Shown here: in pieces, positions 1-12,525 of the stretch
How positions within the stretch are numbered: the first letter of the stretch is position 1
How the letters are laid out: each line of letters starts with the position of its first letter
Origin: Styela clava
Lineage: Eukaryota; Chordata; Ascidiacea; Stolidobranchia; Styelidae
Length of the DNA stretch: 64,000 nucleotides
Assembly: GCF_964204865.1 (NCBI RefSeq)
Contig: NC_135258.1
Coordinates: forward strand, 8,175,001-8,239,000
Direction: 5' to 3'
The notes under the pieces: model-generated
Seen by the model: only the letters and a program-made list of their open reading frames with translations
Databases searched by the model: none
Told to the model about the DNA's origin: nothing
Made by a program: the position numbers and the translations under genes

Positions 1-100
1 TAAGTGCACAATAGTATTTGATACTCTAACCCTTGGTAAAAAATACTAACAAAAAAATACAATTCAAAACAAACTTCATATATTTTCATATTCTGATAAG

Positions 101-3100
101 GACTGTGATGATATGAGCGATGAAGTCAACTGTAGCGCAAAAACCCATTTCTACTGCAAAAATGAGAACAGCGACTTGAAATTTATTGATATTTCACAGG
201 TAAACAGATATATATGGTACCATCAAAGTAAGCAAGCAATGAAACCTAACTTGTAAAATATATCTTTTTCTCAATTTTGACCCATGAATTGACTTTATTC
301 GATTTTTGCTGCTCTGTCTCCCGATACTTCTACATGAGGGAACATTGACATATTTGCTATGTGTTAATTCAAAACGGTTAATCCATCACTGCTTGAATAA
401 CACTAGATTTAAATATTTATTTTCATCGTTCAACAATCAATGTAAATCAATAAACAAGCATAATGAAAAAAAAAACTAACAAACGGAAAACATTGATTGA
501 CTCATTGCATTTGATGAGGGGACGCGATACTTTTTTGATACATTTTTGAATTCAAGCAGAATGTAAAGCGCAGAAACAGTTTTTTTCGATTAACTAAAAT
601 TACATATTCATAAAAAGAACAGCAGATTAACAAGAACCCAAAGAATATGACGAAACACCATTATTTATTTCGTATAGATGGAGAATTAGCGATATCGATG
701 AAGACTATTTCATTATGAAAACTCCTTATATTTTAATGAGTGTGTACTATTTTAGACTTGTGATGGGTTTGATGATTGCTACGGAGGGGTGGACGAAATA
801 GCATGTCGTAGTGAATGTACCGACAGTGTGTTCGCTAGTGAATTCAACATGATAAAAGAAAATGCTTTTGTAGTAGCAGCCGGTCTAATAAGTAAGTTTT
901 TTATGCATTCAGTTCACTCATATAAAAATGGGAAAATCTTTTATTATAGCATTTGATTTTCAGGCGTTGCAGCTATATTTGGAAATAGCTTTGTCATGTT
1001 CAAATCCTTGCGTACCATATTTAACTGGAACAATCGCAAAAAAAAGGCAAATCTCAGTGGAAACACAAGGATCAATCGAATACTTATTTTAAACCTTTCT
1101 TTGTCAGATCTACTCGTTGGGGTGAGTAATTCGCTTATGATTGATGTAAATTGAACAAGGTATTGCAAAATTAAAGATGAAATATTGAACTTCGTAAGAC
1201 TCGTAGATTAAATTGAAAAAAAACTTTAAAGTCCGCGAGAAACTTCTTTGTTTTGTTGTTTTTCTCCGTCTCAATCGTTCTGCCGAAGTTGAAGTTGCGT
1301 TTGTTTATTATGCAATTTCTATTCCGCCGTCATATTGCTATTTGATGTCATATTCCGCCTATCATATTGCTAAGTGTGGTATTAATCTCCCGGCGACATC
1401 TTGGCGACGAGTAATCACACTTTTCGCTTTTTTTCGGTCTTGATTCATCGCGAAAGCGCTCCGTCGAATCTCGCAAGATTACAACTATGTAGCAATTTGG
1501 AACGAGAGAACAATGTTCAAATATATGGACACGAAACATTGCCGGTTTCAAATCTTTCGCAGTAGCGGTAGTCTTGTAGATAGATGATTGTTGTAGAGAT
1601 TTCGTAATGCCATCTTCCGATATCAGTGATAGCATTTTTAATAAAACCTCGCCTTTTAGATCGCGGTGCCGATGACACTAAAATTTGAGTTATAATGTCA
1701 TCAGTGTTAAGTTTACGATAAATGAAAAAAAAGTAATAAATAGTAAACAAACAATAACGAAAATAAGAAATATATATATTATTATGTTTTTCACATTCCA
1801 TAGATTTACACAACCGCTATTTTTGTTCAAAATTTTCAAATGAGTGGTCGCTATTGCCTTGAAGATCAAGAATGGAGAAGTGGTTCAACTTGTTCGCTTC
1901 TCGGAGCAATTTTGGTGATTGGATCTCAAGCTTCCGTCTTCACACTGACAATTCTCACGGGATTCCGAGTTGTATCCATTGTGAAGTACGCTTTTACTTT
2001 CTGCAAACTGCGAAACAAACATATTTGATCAAATCGCAACAAACTTTACCTTTTTTTCAGAACATTTTACGATATTTCTGTGAAGATGATTTTATCACTT
2101 ATTTTATTTTCATGGACAGCTGCCATAACTCTTGCCTGCATTCCACTTGTTCCATACTTTGAAGATTACTTCATTGAGAGTGTGACGTGAGTTTGTTAGT
2201 TTATATTTGAATTCAGAAATGACTCTACGACTCTAATGATTCCGAAAGCAGCACAAAAATTTGCGTTACAGAAGTATGTGAACCAATATGGGGGAACTAA
2301 TTTTGTTCGCCTACTCTACATCAAGTTGTATAAAGGGACTGAAACCTATGGGCAGGGGGTATATTCACTTGGCTAACACAGAAAATCCAGAACTCGTAAT
2401 AGAACGAAAATAAGGAAAATCGGAATAAAATTACGACCTAACCCTAACCTCCTAAACTAGTACACACTCTACGAGAGTACCCAATAATTGACTTTGAATT
2501 CACAGTCAAGGGAGGCTTGTGCAGACTTCCTAAACGACTTTCGACTACAAATTTCTGCAAAGCTGGCACGTGAAAATAAAATGGAAAAGTCAAACAAAGA
2601 AATGAAAGTAATGAAATTCTTTTTTTTTAGGTTCGATACAAACCCCCTCTTTGCGACCGTGAGGAGAGGAGATGTCGAAACTTTAAATAAATGGTTATTG
2701 ACAGCAATGGTCGATGATGGAAATGACACACTGTAAGATTGGTTAAGGATATATTTCCAACTTATCTCACTGCTATTTCTTCATCATTTATTTTGGTTCA
2801 CTTTATCCAAATAACATATCTTTTTTCAAAAATTAGTTATTACACATCTAAACAACAAAACATGGTATGGATATTATTTCACTCGGTAGTGGGATTTCCA
2901 TATTTTAAAAACAGGTTTACTTTTATAACATCACTACGTGAACTACATTAACATGAGCGGCTTTACATAAATCGGTACTCCCGTAGTATGTGAACCTAGA
3001 TGGTGGCCACCGGAACGTAGTATGTCTACCAGGTTAGAGTTATACCATAACTTCAGGTACAAATACTACGAGAGTCACCTGGCTAATCCCCGAACACGTA

Positions 3101-6100
3101 ATATAACTAAAATAAGGAAAATTGAAATAAAAAAATGGCTTAACCCTAACCTGGTTCACATACTATATTCAAGTGTCCGCCATCTTCGTTCACGTACTAC
3201 GGGAGCGCCCATGAATCTAATACATAACCTTTGAAACCCTAGTCGTCAGATGCAAAACAAGTTACCTACTAGCTACATTTGTTTAAGTCTAAAACAAATG
3301 ACTATAGAACGGATTCTTTCACGTTTTCTATTTTTCATAGTTTCACAGCTGACGGACCATTAACAAAAATATTTGATTTAATTTTATTAATTTTTACGAA
3401 CCTTTAGACAAATTTTATTTTTAGGCATTTATTTTGGTTTTTAGTAAATCGTGAATGCTGAAACTAATCAATAATTCTTAGTGTATTTGAATATACTCAA
3501 TAAAACTCATTTTGCACTGAAAGTTCTGAGTACCGTCGATCTTTCTCGTCATCAATATAAAAAGCTATATGCTATCATCAAAAATCTGGATAACATGTTA
3601 ATTTTATAGAAGAAAATTTAATTTAAATTTACCAGGTGTTGAAAAAAGGATAAACCACTGCTGATGTGACAATTTTATAGAGAATGATCAAAAAAACATA
3701 TATATACCCGTTGCAGCTTCATAACAGTTCAAAATATTATAATAGTAATGCGTTAAATAGAATGGATGGAAACCATATGCTATCACCAAAAATCTGCGTA
3801 ACGTGTCAATTTTAGAGGAAGAAATTGTCTAGTGATTCTTTAAAAATTCATTTTACTACAGTGACATCAAATCATGGAAAACGCTTGAATTACTGACTTC
3901 AAAATTAGATAGAAACTTCACTATTATTGAAAAGTTTGGATATTACTCGACCCACAGCGTTTGTCTGCCAAAATTTTTTCCGGATCGTTTTGCAGACAGT
4001 TCCTGGGGATATTCTCTTCTTTTTCTGCTGCTAAACTTCTGCAGTTTTTTTCTCATTGTTCCTGCCTACATCTTGATATACAGGTATAAACTCTGACTGT
4101 TGAATATGATACACGTATTTAGAATATTAAAAAATTATCGTTATAGGATGAAAAAGTTCATTCAATTTAATTATTATGATTCTGATTTATTCACGTAAAT
4201 TTAAATTCATTCACAATTGAAAAAAATAAAACATTCCAAAATTACATCACAGAAAAAGTAATAAACAGACCATGGCTGTTGATGAAGAGAATCGTTCAAA
4301 AAGAGCTAAATCCATGCAGAAGAAGATAAGTTTCATTGTTGGAACGGATTTTTGTTGTTGGATGCCAGTTTGCATAATGGGATTTTTACAAGTAGCAGGT
4401 TTGTGATGCTATATCTAATTAGCAAGTCAGTAATAATGGAAGAGGTTCACAAAACTTCGAAGTGCCCACAGATATTTTTGAAATAAATAAAAGAAATAGC
4501 CTTATAGCGACAACATTAAGCTTTAACCAGTGAACGTTTCAAAGCAATTGGTCCAATAGTAGAAGAGAAAAGCGATTTTGCACAACAACAACAACATAAT
4601 AACAAAACGATCTAATGTGTCCAATAAATAATACTGGATCAATCTGCATAATATAAAAATGTCATTTACTCATTGCATGACATGTCGTTTATGAAAGTTC
4701 GAATGCTTGCATGAGTGGACATTATGCAATTCACTTAATATTGGGCCCTTGGCCCTAATGGTCCCCATAATTTAACAAGAGATCGATGTTCAAATATATG
4801 GATACGAAAATAAAAGCGAAGCAGTACCGGTACGGTTAAAAAACTTCAGACTTTCTCACGTGAGAGTTCTAAAATCCGCTACAAATAGTTTGTTCATTTT
4901 TCAAGAGGTCATCATACAAATTTTCGAATTAAACAAACAAATCACATAGATCCCACGAAAAGTAATAGCTTTCCAGCGAAAAATACAAGCTTAAGCAATT
5001 TGTCCAATAGATAAAAGGAAAGCGATTTAAAAAAAATACTAACAAGACGATCAACAACGACATAATAACAACATTTTGTGTCCTGAAACGATCCATAGGT
5101 CCAGTTCGTGTCCAATAATTTACTAAAAAAATTACATGTCATTTCATGCCTTATTTTCGTATCTGTATAGTGCTTGTGTTATATAATAAGTTATGCATAA
5201 ATTAAATTTTAATTGTAAATAATATAATTCCTGTTTTATAGTGGGCATTGACATTCCAAACGACGCCTATCTTCCTGTAGCACTCATCTTGATTCCAATA
5301 AACAGTGCATTTAACCCGATTATCTACGCGTTTTCACCAGAAATAATTTGGCACAATTTGCAGAGATTTATTGGATGGATGTATTGGAAAGGTAGAATTA
5401 TTTAATGAGGGACGTTATTAAGCATGCACCTTGCTCGTAATATATTTTATGCAAAGATAAAAGTTAGACTAGTTTCGATTTAGCGGCTTGTCCATGCGAT
5501 TGGATGAGACAGCACAAATTTGGTTGCTCCGGAAGAATCTGAACCAAGATGGCGGACACCGGAACGTAGTATGAGTACCAGGTTAGGATTGGGCCATAAT
5601 TTCAGGTCTAAATACTACGGGAGTCACTTGGCTAGTACCCGAACTCGTAATAGAACTAAAATAAGAGAAATTGGAATGAAATTATCGCTTAACCGTAACA
5701 TGGTACACATACTATGTTTAGGTGCACACCATCTTGGTTCACATACTACGGGAGCGCCCAAATTTGAATTTTCTAGCTAACCATAGTCTTTATTCTTTTT
5801 TACCTTTCAAATGTTTTTATTAACCTATTTATATACTTGTATATTATATATCTATTATTTATTTCGTGGTGGGACACCGGCTTGTTGTCCATGTGAACGG
5901 GATTCCATGGAAAACGTTTCATGGGAGGTTACGAGACTTAAATTGGTATGAGGTAGGACGGGACATAAAAATATTTTTCATGGATAAGCCTGAAGATATA
6001 CAATTAAATACAATGCATTAAAATTTATTAACGGAACGTATTTTTTACTTCAGTGTTCAAAGTCGTGGAAACGAGAGACAATGAAAACGTAGAAAAAGAT

Positions 6101-6133
6101 GAACCGGAACAGATAGTTGAAGATGCTATGTGA
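101..6133 (+). CDS. LDLa-containing rhodopsin-class GPCR (3' part; 5' exons outside window)
   Basis: Ten exons joined by GT-AG introns with consistent phase: 101-199, 756-891, 964-1121, 1804-1985, 2061-2186, 3862-4083, 4147-4194, 4253-4398, 5242-5391, 6054-6133 (TGA 6131-6133). The first two exons hold LDLa-type acidic clusters (CDDMSDEVNC and a second CDGFDDC motif). TM1 follows almost at once (GNS motif), then TM2 (NLSLSDLLVG), TM3, TM4 (SWTAAIT), an extracellular loop 2 with an NFT glycosylation site and a Cys, TM5, TM6 (TDFCCWMPV) and TM7 (NSAFNPIIY, the NPxxY motif). The tail is short, acidic and cytosolic. TM6 and TM7 resemble LGR/relaxin-receptor and GRL101-type receptors, which act at the plasma membrane through G proteins. 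At the end of TM3 the usual E/DRY site reads GFR: the Arg is kept but the acidic residue is lost. No leucine-rich repeats are seen between LDLa and TM1. The N-terminus and start codon lie upstream of the window. A poly(A) signal AATAAA is at 6189-6194. The ligand is unknown. Confidence 0.87.
1290..1640. repeat. Transposon-derived fragments in GPCR intron
   Basis: Part of the GPCR intron between 1121 and 1804. About 1300-1500 matches, in reverse complement, the interior of the hAT-like element at 20727-21624 (for example the segment near 21350-21510). About 1499-1560 carries the end motif of the M2 repeat family (ATATATGGACACG). No exon is seen here. Confidence 0.5.
2270..2481 (+). repeat. Palindromic repeat P1, variant with altered left half (P1b)
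   Basis: The right half ends in the usual P1 arm (CCTAACCCTAACC, then an ACGAGAGTACC-like terminus). The left half is replaced by about 100 bp not found in standard copies. The same chimaera occurs in reverse complement at 51145-51357. It lies in a GPCR intron. Confidence 0.7.
2974..3209. repeat. Palindromic MITE-like repeat P1
   Basis: About 236 bp with long inverted arms. It starts GGTACTCCCGTAGTATGTG and ends TACTACGGGAGCGCC. The arms contain GTTAG/CTAAC sequence, and the motif TACTACGAGAGTCAC recurs in the middle. Open frames through it are by-products of the repeat. It lies in a GPCR intron. Confidence 0.85.
4492..4628 (+). repeat. Dispersed repeat M2, partial copy
   Basis: Shares with 29681-30078 the block CAATTGGTCCA...AGAGAAAAGCGATTTT, then an ACAACAACAACA tract, then ACGATC and a GTGTCCAATAA end. 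The other end is missing. It lies in the GPCR intron between 4398 and 5242. Confidence 0.6.
4776..5120 (+). repeat. Dispersed repeat M2, longer copy
   Basis: Begins with the ACAAGAGA...CAAATATATGGATACG end and finishes with CGTGTCCAATAAT. The interior is diverged from the copies at 29.7, 26.4 and 34.1 kb. It lies in the same GPCR intron as the partial copy at 4492-4628. Confidence 0.6.
5522..5759. repeat. Palindromic MITE-like repeat P1
   Basis: Standard P1 structure. The left arm has GAACCAAGATGGCGGACACC and the right arm ends TTCACATACTACGGGAGCGCC. The internal motif TACTACGGGAGTCAC is present. It lies in the last intron of the GPCR gene. Confidence 0.85.
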
Positions 6134-6466
6134 ACACTGGAATATTATAGTATATATAAGATAAAATTACGACAGATCATGACAAATCAATAAATAAACA
6201 TAATAGTAAACTTCGAACACAAAGGATAACTGACTAACACGACCATACCAATGTCAGCCAAATTCTGAAATAATGATGCCCAAGTCTTTTGTCAAATGTC
6301 ATTTGAAGATGTGTCCACGAACTGTAAAAACCACAAAATTTGAGATAAAATATCGGGCGTAAGAGACGGAGAACTTCTAAAAAAATTAAATAAAATTACT
6401 ATCCGGCTAACTCCTTTCTTTTTTAAATTTTGAAATCGATTGGTTCATTAGTTGAGAAGAATATTT

Positions 6467-6703
6467 GGTACTCCCGAAGTATGTGAAGCAAGATGGCGGA
6501 CATCGGAACGTAGTATGTGTACCAGGTTAGGGTTATGTCACAACTTTTAGATACAAATACTACGGGGTCACTTGTCTAGTCCCCGATCTCCTAATAGAAC
6601 TAAAATAGGAAAAAAAAAAAAAAAATTATGGCCTAACCCTAACCTGGTACACATACTACGTTCCGGTGTTGCGCCATCTTGGTTCACATACTTCGGGAGT
6701 GCC
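6467..6703. repeat. Palindromic MITE-like repeat P1
   Basis: Starts GGTACTCCCGAAGTATGTG and ends CACATACTTCGGGAGTGCC. An A-rich stretch in the right half has grown relative to other copies. It sits about 330 bp beyond the end of the GPCR coding region. Confidence 0.85.
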
Positions 6704-8149
6704 GAATTTTTTTTAGAAACCTATACATTGTCAGTTTCAACCTCCAGTTTCTGGATTTTCAACGCTCAACATGCTGACCATATTGTATCTTTGCCTTTAC
6801 TTTTATTTTTTAATTGATGATGCTCTGTTCTTTTCATCACACAAAGAATTGCATATTTATGCAAAAATATCTGTGTCATATAGGCTGAATATGAGCATTA
6901 TATATATTGTTATTCATAGCTTGTTATATTAGGGACAGGTCTGGTTATAAATTGTCGAGTTGTTTCATTTTTTTGGACCGAAAATGGTGGAAATCATATT
7001 TTCTATGTGAATAAAACTATGGCATATATTGAATAGTAGCATTGTGATGTTCGTGTTATATGTCATGTTATATTGCAGAACAAGCTTTGGAAGTATTTTC
7101 CACGTTGATGAATATGTCTGAGTCGTAAAATAGTAAAAATCATATATATAGATATATTTATAAATTTGATAACTTCTCAAACTAGTTTGTCCCAGACAAA
7201 CTAAAAGTATGTACGATAGGTTACAAGTCTTATTTTCTTTTAAACGCAATCTATATATATGCTAACAGCTCCAATATCGACTTTCTGGAGAGTTGATGTT
7301 ACACTGTACATTCGGTGTTTTTGGGGTGGGCGGTGAAGTGCACGTGGTGAGCGGTATCTAGTTTGCGTTCTAGAACTCTCTTAATTGAGTATCTGTCTTC
7401 AATAGCTAATCCATTCTTGCGATATTCATACTATAAGGATGTTTTTTAACAGAATTTGTTTTGTCACAGAGACCATTATCCACCCGATAGCGTTGGGCAA
7501 GCAGATCGCAAAGTTTGATGTGCTCTAGAGATAGAAATAGGCGGCGCTGCTTAGTTGCATAGATGTTTACTGTCAAAGCTTAACCCCCACTCTGGCTCAA
7601 ACCGCCCAATTGTTGCTAAAGCAGCAAATATGCTTTCTGACCGAACAGACACGACTAAGTTTGCGGATTCTCTCGCAGTCGTTGAGCAGACCGCAAGGTT
7701 TGTTATACAGAGTGTCTGCGGATTTTGAACAAGAGTTTCTTCTAAATAATTATCTTAGTAGCAGGATGAGAATTGATCTGACGATTAATTAATTTCGAGT
7801 ACTATTCTTCACGAAACCTCGAGAATGCACATCCGCACGAAACAGTCGTATAAAAATTACAAATTTTTGATTACAGAATCATTATTGCACACGAAGTGGA
7901 CATATAGGGTCGTTTTGGTATTAGGTTGCTGTTATGATTCTTTTTTTGTTATGAAAAAAATCGGTTTTTCTTTAATTACTAGATTAATTGCTTTGAAATT
8001 ATCAATAGTTAAACATTGTTCTTGTCGCTAGAAGGCTATTACTTTTATTCATTCAAAAATTACTGTTAGGTGATTTATTTTTTTTTTTTGTGTGTGGTGA
8101 CGTTATTTTTACAAGATTCATATTTTGAGGCCATTTAGCAAACAATAAT
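6704..8149. other. Intergenic, no gene recognised
   Basis: AT-rich sequence with short open frames only. A less AT-rich patch at about 7310-7700 has a 60-codon open frame, but no domain, splice structure or homology is visible to me. Confidence 0.5.
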
Positions 8150-10630
8150 CTTAAATACAGAAATAATAACTTCTTTAAAATGTCATATAATAATATGAAA
8201 ATTTTTCAACAAATGGAGTGAGTAAATGTAGAAAATTATGACTATCTAGATATAGGTAACCCAACGTATTGCGTCACATGGTAGTTGAGGCGGTTTATTT
8301 TGTTAAAAATAATTCAAACTTCAAATCAGTGTATGAAAATATTCATATATTGTATAATAAAAAACTCTCGTTATCAATCGTCTTATCTATTGTGATGGTG
8401 AACCTATTATACCTTATTGGATTTAATAAATGTGGTTTCAACACATTAAACAATATTCAAGATGAGAAACGGATTAAAAATTTTAAGCAAGTTCATTTCA
8501 AAGATGCGACAAGATAAGCATAAAAGGTTATTGAAATTTAATAAATATAAAATATTTACATTGATTGTCAATCTAACGTTTGTTTGCACGTCATTATACC
8601 ACGGTTCTATACTCGCGGTCGTCTAAAAGCTTGAACTTTCAATTTCATAAATATCTTTATAGATGTCACAATATCACATTGTCTTGAAACTTTGAGTGGA
8701 ATTATTAAAAAATATTTTTTGTGATAGGAGTACGGCCAAGTGCAAACGATATTATCACACGTAACTATATGTACGGTTAAATAACGTGACAGGTACACTA
8801 GCGTAAAGTAGGTGTGGTATTTAGAAATTTTCATGTTTATTAAAAACTCGACGTTTTAATAAAAACTGATAAGTATCCACAAAATTTTCAATTATCATAT
8901 CTTTAGCAATTACCGAGCATCATTGACGACACAAGTGTAGCGAGGATTAATAATCTTCCTGGTTGTCATTTTAATGACGCGTAGATTATTTTAATGTATA
9001 ATTAATTTCTGTGTATTACTGTTACGTTGAATTAATCGTATCAACTAAAATAATAAGTAAGGGCCCAAGAAGGATTAAAAAATAAGGCATAGAAATAAAA
9101 GGAAGTTCGGGAATAATGAATAGAACCCATTCCACGGGGAAAACTAAAGTGGCATAGACAAAACAATTTTAAAATTATCCCTTATGACTTTATGAGTAAT
9201 GTGATCACAAACGCATTTTCATTTTTGTAGTATTCGGGTTATCGTTTATTGTCAACGGGCATTTTTTATGAACAGAATTTATTTTGGTAATCTATAACAT
9301 TTTCAACATAATGACGAACAAGTTTTTGACGCAAGTTCTTTAAATTCTTAATGGATTTGGTGTTTCCTATTGAAACACTATCCCTAGAGTATAGGGCCTG
9401 CACCACCGATTCTCAGCCAGTGGATCATTGCTAATTGCTGGATCAGAGAAACATTCCTAGACCTATTAATAAATTAGTTAACTTTGATTGTATTATAAAT
9501 TAATTATGATGCTGTTTTTTTGCTGCTGTTTTTTAATTTTATTTATAAAAATGGAAATTCATATTTTTGCGGAAAGAATTTTTCTTTTTGTAGTTAAGCT
9601 CTTGCATGAGAAAGTTAATAAGACACAGAATTTACTTTGCAACGAAAGTGGGCCACGAAAAAAAAGGGTTGATAACCGCCAGCCTAGACAATGTTATTCT
9701 ATCAACCAGCTATCTATCCCCTGTAAAAGCTGTGCGTCATCCGCGCTGTTCATCTCGCCTTGAATTTGAAATATAATTTGATATTTCAGTGAAAAATGTA
9801 TTTGGTGACAGTCTGTACCATTTTATTCACATTTGTTTATTTGTTGCGCATTTAATACAGCGTATAACCTTTCGCAGAAGGCGTGCTGACGCGTTTCCCA
9901 AGTACCGTTACTTGAGATTGTTGAACCGGTATTACAGGAAATTACAGACGATATGACATGATCAACGCAGCAATCAGCGAACCTCTTTCACATTCCACGG
10001 CGCGTTGGTAGAATGTCTTGATTTGGCGAGAAACCCAATGAAATCCGCAACACTGAATAAAGTCTCAAAACACGCGTATGATATGATTTTAGGTAAAATA
10101 TTTCGTTTCGACTTTCGTGTCCATATAATTGAGCATTGTCCTCTTGTTCATAACTTGAGTACTTTGAATATATACTTGTTTAAGCATTCTTGTGGCAACG
10201 GACACATACGAATCCGAAGTATATTATAGACAATGAGACAGGACCTGCTGTTCAATAAACAATATCCTAGTACTTCGAACATTGAAGATAACAGTAACAA
10301 GAATTTAGCAAAATGACCCATTAACATATTTTCCATAAAAACATTATTTTTATTCTTAGCTTTCTATGTGACAACTTGTAGAATTCAAACAATGCTAGTT
10401 TGAATATGCGATTTGATTAATCCAGACGTTCTCGTTGGGCGTGTATAGTTTGCAGCAGAATATAATTTTTCCTAAAATGAGAAAAAAATGGCTCTCATAA
10501 ACTGCCCTGCGGGATACAAAATGAAATATGCTTCCCGCGATGGCCTATTAAAGACGCCGAAACGAAGATATTGTTCAATACAGAACCTGGTGACAGCAGA
10601 GGCATCCTTGCGACCATCACAAATAGATGG
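8150..10630. repeat. Left arm (A) of large inverted duplication
   Basis: Several blocks match the reverse complement of 16490-20260: GTAACCCAACGT at about 8255 versus 19545, the AAAAACTCGACGTTT block at about 8845 versus 18930, GTGACAGTCTGTACCATTTTA at about 9805 versus 18100, and the CTGCCCTGCGGGAT block at about 10502 versus 16605. The arms are diverged and broken by private insertions. No coding content is recognised. Arm A lies left of peptide gene K1. Confidence 0.75.
9404..9682. mobile_element. hAT-type MITE
   Basis: Begins CACCGATTCTCAGCCAG and ends in a GGTTGATAACC-like inverted end. The interior (TTTGCAACGAAAGTGGG) is shared with 22379-22640 and, in reverse complement, with about 18655-18960. 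Target duplication is not clear here. Confidence 0.55.
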
Positions 10631-11103
10631 TTGGCAAATTAACTACAGAATCTTATTTTTGCTTGTATAAAACTCGTAATTGGGTGCGAAGTAATTTGGA
10701 ATAGAAATATTGTAGATGTTCGGATGAAAAAGCCATTTTTTTCAAATATTGAGCTATATGCGTTTAATTTTAAAAATACCCGATGTTCATGTGAAAATAT
10801 AGGTTTTCGTGCTCGCTTGCCAAATAAAACAGAAGCTCGAATATATATAAAAAATATTTTGAAAAAAATTAACGTAGCCATTAAAATAAGTACAGTTATT
10901 TTCATGTATGGAATATTTGTTTTGTGATTTGTAATTTAAGCCGCAACTGGAAAACCCGACTCCATTCGTATTTCTGTGGTTGTATAACAGGCAATTTTTT
11001 TATTTTGTGTTCAATTTAGTTGATACGATCAATTTAACGTAACCGTAATACACTAAAATAATTTCTACATTCAAAGATCTACGCCTCATAAACAATCTTC
11101 GTC

Positions 11104-11943
11104 ATGAAGATCATAATTCTACTTGCACTCGTGTCGGCAATGATGCTTAGTACTTGCGAAGGAAAGAGATTCAATAATTGCAACTGTGAGTGATGCTTTT
11201 ACTTTTTAAATAATACTCTTACATTACTAAATACTACTTTTTCTTTGGGATCTTTTGTATGTTTTTGAGGGGATGTTTTTGAGAGCGTGTTTTCTACAAT
11301 AGATTGCTTTATTTTTGTCAAGAGATCTGCGCGCTTAGGTTAATGTGCAACTGAAAAATATTTTTAAATGACAAATACGCTCATAAGCAGACTACACTGG
11401 TAGTACTTATTGGAAAGCAATGCAGATTAACAAAAGTAAATTATTAGGGAAGTACAGTCGATCAGAAATTAATCTTCGAGAAGTGTAAATGGTTCCAAGA
11501 ATAAATAAACTTTGTCGTGGCATATTTTTTGTTTCAGGGTGCTCCGAGAAAATATCAAAAAAAAAGTGCTCTCCTGGTTGTCAAAAAAAATGCCCTCCTG
11601 GTGAGTTAGTTACGGCACAACTTTTATGATTTATTAATAAATTTTGAAAACTTGATTCAAAGTATAAATATAAACCGACTTTCAGATGAATGCTACTTTA
11701 GGTTAAATATTTTTATAATAAAATTGAATTATTGTTCTTATATAATTTATGTTTAAACTATATTTAGAACATTGCTACATAAAGCGACCATCTTGCGTGT
11801 TCGGATGCCATATCAAAGCGTGGTATTTCAACGGAAAACACTGCAGGTGCGATCCGATATGGATCAATAAAATCCAATACTTTTCAATACCGTTCAATAA
11901 CTTGTTCAAAAAATCAGATAAGTGTTACGAGGCTTGTGGCTAA
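11104..11943 (+). CDS. K1: secreted Cys-rich Kunitz-like peptide, 106 aa
   Basis: Three coding exons: 11104-11185, 11538-11600 and 11768-11943 (TAA), both introns in phase 1. The protein starts with a hydrophobic signal peptide (MKIIILLALVSAMML) ending near CEG. A short Lys/Cys-rich exon follows that K2 and K3 lack. The last exon encodes a Kunitz-like module: Cys pairs, then AWYFN, then C-x-C, then NNLFKKSDKCYEACG. The WYF(N/D) and final NNxF...C-x3-C segments fit the Kunitz/BPTI family. The canonical FxYGGC Cys is absent, and an extra Cys lies two residues after the one following WYFN. The likely role is an extracellular protease inhibitor, ion-channel ligand or defence peptide; activity cannot be inferred. 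It lies between the two inverted arms. The stop is followed by a splice-donor-like CAG/GTGAAG. Confidence 0.78.
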
Positions 11944-12418
11944 CAGGTGAAGAACCATTTTAGTTTGTCGTGACAAATACAAACTACGTGATATAAGCGT
12001 CAATTTGTGAATGAGTTGTATCATTATGTACGATTGGTACTTGGAAATAATTTTTTTAATATTTATTGTCTTATCTGAACATCACTTTTTAGCACGAGCC
12101 ATTGATGTAGTGAGTTCTCTGCCGAGAAAAAACGAATGTGTCTGATATAGGTCTAGCTGTGAGCCAAGTTTATTTCAGTATTCGATTATAACTGTCAACT
12201 ATGAGATCTGTAAATTCAATCACATTTCAATTGAGAAGTCGGACTGCAAGTAAAGCAATAAATAAATAAATCAGTGAAGTACAGAGTTTAAAAAATGAAA
12301 AATCAAAAAAGAAATACATTTCATTAAGTTCATCAATCAGACATATTTTAAAATTTAAGATTTCAATTGTAATAAATAAAAAATTGTACTTATCGCTAAT
12401 TATCATTTCATTTTTCAG

Positions 12419-12525
12419 GATCACCTGTTGGAAGTTTATCGGATGCCTTTACATGTTTCAATTCTGTATATTATTTTTTGAGTATATATCTAAAAAAAAT
12501 AAAATGAAACGTAACATGTATGTTA
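12419..12525 (+). other. Candidate 3' UTR exon of K1 with poly(A) signal
   Basis: An acceptor-like TTTCATTTTTCAG ends at 12418, and AATAAA lies at 12498-12503. It would pair with the donor-like GTGAAG just after the K1 stop codon. This is an inference from splice-site sequence only. Confidence 0.4.

Noticed and set aside
5520-5780. Similar Arg-rich open frames recurring at 3022, 5520, 6572 and 27377
   Set aside because: They are translations of the palindromic P1 repeat and follow its copies, not a protein family.
7610-7792. 60-codon open frame in a GC-richer patch
   Set aside because: No motif, no convincing splice sites and no homologue I recognise.
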